Shown here in pieces: positions 22,409-24,190 of a DNA stretch of 24,190 nucleotides (position 1 is its first letter; each line of letters starts with the position of its first letter). Source of the DNA: CAIKLP01 sp039798705 (GTDB taxonomy: Bacteria > Bacteroidota > Bacteroidia > Sphingobacteriales > Sphingobacteriaceae). The stretch is from assembly GCA_039798705.1 (NCBI GenBank), contig JBDKFN010000022.1:1-24190 (forward strand), in the 5' to 3' direction. The position numbers and the translations under genes are program-made. The notes under the pieces were generated by a model. The model was not told the origin of the DNA. It saw nothing but the letters and a program-made list of their open reading frames with translations, and made no database searches.

Positions 22409-23429
22409 TTTTATTTATTTCTTGTAATAGGAATTTTGCAATTTGAATGGCATCGTAATTGTTAAAAGTATAAAGTATTTGTGCTCTATCTTTTTTCTTA
22501 ATTAATCCAGTATGATATGTTTTATCGTAATAGTATAATACATTTTCAACAAAGGCAACAAGGTCTTTGTTTTGAATTGCAATAATTGTTTCTTGGGTTA
22601 ATTTGGGACCTAATCTTTTACCTATTTTCCGCGTACATTCTATCAGAAATTCTGGCGCAAGTTGCCCATAACTTGCCACTAATGAATTCACCCTGTCTGG
22701 TTTTGGTATTTCAACTATTTTTAAATCGGCAATGCGCATTTGTTCCCAAAGGTCAACAGGGATAACTCTTTTGCCAATCGTAATGCTTTCATCTTCTAAC
22801 CAAATGATTTGCTCTTTTTGTAATAAGCTTATTTCAAACGCTAAATTATTTTCAAATTGTTCCTGACTAGGTTGTGTCAATTTATTCATTGAACCAAAAG
22901 CGGAACCTTGGTGCTGTGCTAAATTTTCTAAGTCAATAATTTGACCTTGTTGGTTTTTTATTTCCTGAAGAATTTCCGTTTTACCACTTCCAGTTAATCC
23001 TCCAATTATTCGAATGTTTAATTTTTCTTTGAAAGATTGAAGCACCCAATTTCTATAGGCTTTATAACCATCTTTCAATAGATAAACTTCAAATCCATAA
23101 AAGCTCATTGCCCAGGCCATGGCATTACTTCTCATGCCACCGCGCCAACAATGGATGAGTATTTTTTTACTATTAGTGGTGCTTTTTACCGTTTTAATAA
23201 AATTTGCCCATTCAGAACCGACAAGCTCAAAGCCTTGTAAAATGGCTTCTTCGCGGCCTATCTGTTTATAAGTTGTGCCAATTTTGATTCGACCTTCGTT
23301 ACTAAAAATGGGTAAGTTAAATGCGTTTGGTATATGACCTTGTTCAAATTCCAATGGTGTACGCACATCGAAGATTGGACTTGTTTTGCTTAAGGCTAGA
23401 AATTCTTCGATGTTTACGTTTGTGATCAT
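22395..23429 (-). CDS. selU: tRNA 2-selenouridine synthase
   Basis: SelU (MnmH, YbbB) replaces sulfur by selenium in 2-thiouridine at the wobble base of certain tRNAs, through a geranylated intermediate. The 344-residue protein has an N-terminal rhodanese domain with catalytic Cys94 in HCWRGGMRS and a C-terminal P-loop domain with GGLTGSGKTEIL (143-154). LEDESITIGKRVIP is also typical. The frame extends upstream to 23495 inside pdxJ, but ATG 23429 gives MITNVNIEEFLAL, the expected start just before the rhodanese fold, and lies two bases after the pdxJ stop. The 3' end overlaps selD by 14 bases. The length is slightly shorter than E. coli YbbB but complete. Confidence 0.94.
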   Translation of the reverse strand: MITNVNIEEFLALSKTSPIFDVRTPLEFEQGHIPNAFNLPIFSNEGRIKIGTTYKQIGREEAILQGFELVGSEWANFIKTVKSTTNSKKILIHCWRGGMRSNAMAWAMSFYGFEVYLLKDGYKAYRNWVLQSFKEKLNIRIIGGLTGSGKTEILQEIKNQQGQIIDLENLAQHQGSAFGSMNKLTQPSQEQFENNLAFEISLLQKEQIIWLEDESITIGKRVIPVDLWEQMRIADLKIVEIPKPDRVNSLVASYGQLAPEFLIECTRKIGKRLGPKLTQETIIAIQNKDLVAFVENVLYYYDKTYHTGLIKKKDRAQILYTFNNYDAIQIAKFLLQEINKNGRN

Positions 23430-23431
23430 CT

Positions 23432-24148
23432 TTATTGTAATTTTTTTAAATAAAGTTGAATAGTATTTTCTAAACCTAAGTAAATGGCATCGCAAACTAA
23501 AGCATGGCCAATAGAAACCTCAGCTAATTGAGGAATGTTATTTTTTAAATAAGCTAAATTGTTTAAATCCAAATCGTGCCCTGCATTGATTGCCATGCCA
23601 AGTTCATGCGCTAAATTTGCACTCGAAATATATTCTTTAATGGCATGAGTTTTATCATTTGCAAAATGCTTGGCATAATGTTCCGTATATAGTTCGATGC
23701 GATCTGTTCCAGTTTGCGCAGCGTTTTGAATCATTGGCAAGGAAGGGTCAACGAAAATAGAAACGCGAATATTTGCTTGGTGAAAAGTAGCAATGATATC
23801 TTTTAAAAATTGTTGGTGCTGAATGGTGTCCCATCCATGGTTTGAAGTCAGTTGATTGCTTGTATCCGGAACCAATGTAACTTGCTCGGGTTTGGTAGCT
23901 AAAACTAAATCAACAAATTTTTGCTCTAAAGGATTTCCTTCAATATTAAATTCTGTTTTAATTTGTGCTTTTAATTGAAATACATCTTCATATCGAATGT
24001 GTCTTTCGTCGGGGCGAGGGTGAACCGTAATTCCTTGTGCACCGAATCGTTCACAATCAAGCGCTACTTTTAATAAGTCTGGATTGTTGCCTCCACGCGC
24101 ATTTCGAAGGGTTGCAAATTTATTGATATTAACAGAAAGTCTAGTCAT
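23432..24148 (-). CDS. pdxJ: pyridoxine 5'-phosphate synthase
   Basis: PdxJ condenses 1-deoxy-D-xylulose 5-phosphate with 3-amino-2-oxopropyl phosphate to pyridoxine 5'-phosphate, the last ring-forming step of the DXP-dependent vitamin B6 pathway. The 238-residue TIM-barrel protein has SVNINKFATLRNARGG (5-20), TVHPRPDERHI (41-51, with His43), Glu70 in NIEGNP, NAGHDLDLNNL and the phosphate-binding SIGHAL. These are the catalytic and phosphate sites. It is the first gene of the pdxJ-selU-selD operon, ending two bases before selU. Only 42 bases of upstream sequence are in the window; TAAATTTA there is a one-mismatch -7 candidate. Confidence 0.96.
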   Translation of the reverse strand: MTRLSVNINKFATLRNARGGNNPDLLKVALDCERFGAQGITVHPRPDERHIRYEDVFQLKAQIKTEFNIEGNPLEQKFVDLVLATKPEQVTLVPDTSNQLTSNHGWDTIQHQQFLKDIIATFHQANIRVSIFVDPSLPMIQNAAQTGTDRIELYTEHYAKHFANDKTHAIKEYISSANLAHELGMAINAGHDLDLNNLAYLKNNIPQLAEVSIGHALVCDAIYLGLENTIQLYLKKLQ

Positions 24149-24190
24149 GGAAAGGAAATGTTAATGCTATAAATTTACGAATTAATCTGC

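Noticed and set aside
23430..23495. Upstream extension of selU into pdxJ
   Set aside because: ATG 23429 sits right after the pdxJ stop and matches the expected beginning of the rhodanese domain; the extension is pdxJ sequence read in another frame.
1..24190. CRISPR array, insertion sequence, prophage or integrative element
   Set aside because: No direct-repeat array, transposase, integrase or terminal inverted repeats were found; gene content and codon use look uniform.

Overview
The window is an AT-rich, gene-dense chromosomal segment of a member of the Bacteroidota. Four things point there: several matches to the phylum's -7 promoter element (TAnnTTTG) at plausible distances from start codons, the near absence of Shine-Dalgarno sequences, the gene order TPR protein <> recF-DUF721 <> ndk, and families typical of the phylum (GH3-like acyl-adenylate protein next to lptB, YtxJ, paired FKBP isomerases). 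No insertion sequence, phage gene, CRISPR array, rRNA or tRNA was seen. No gene-free stretch exceeds about 150 bases. The segment looks like core housekeeping chromosome rather than an accessory island.

Layout. Positions 1-900 hold the end of an OsmC-type thiol peroxidase (+), converging on a minus-strand pair: a 45-residue lipoprotein gene and ytxJ, a bacillithiol-linked thioredoxin-like protein. Positions 886-2111 (-) hold ribH and a membrane-anchored TPR protein, separated by a terminator-like hairpin that touches the ribH start. Positions 2220-3631 (+) hold recF and a DciA-like DUF721 protein, and a perfect palindromic terminator is shared with ndk (-). Positions 4253-7015 (+) hold a DHH/NrnA-type phosphoesterase and two tandem two-domain FKBP isomerases, one a lipoprotein and one secreted. 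Positions 7079-8874 (+) hold tatD and a type I asparaginase, converging on ilvE (-). Positions 10113-12785 (+) hold a long-chain polyprenyl diphosphate synthase that seems to lack an ATG start, a TerC-family membrane protein and an unrecognised secreted, possibly outer-membrane, protein. Positions 12775-16745 (-) are a tightly packed recJ-lptB-GH3 operon. Positions 16851-18260 hold a metallo-beta-lactamase-fold hydrolase (+) and a secreted YceI protein (-). Positions 18395-21259 (-) hold full-length gcvP. Positions 21332-24148 (-) hold a pdxJ-selU-selD operon.

How the genes work together. The right end joins PLP synthesis (PdxJ) to selenium use: SelD makes selenophosphate and SelU uses it to place 2-selenouridine in tRNA. 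SelD carries cysteine rather than selenocysteine. The left end joins peroxide and thiol defence (OsmC, YtxJ). RecF, the DciA-like protein and RecJ belong to DNA replication and repair. LptB powers lipopolysaccharide export.

No clearly new multi-gene system was found. The items most worth following are the unlisted small lipoprotein gene translationally adjacent to ytxJ, the tandem FKBPs with degenerate N-terminal domains, the GH3-LptB pairing, and the terminator that abuts ribH. Several start codons were corrected from the longest possible open frame, and the reasons are given in the entries.
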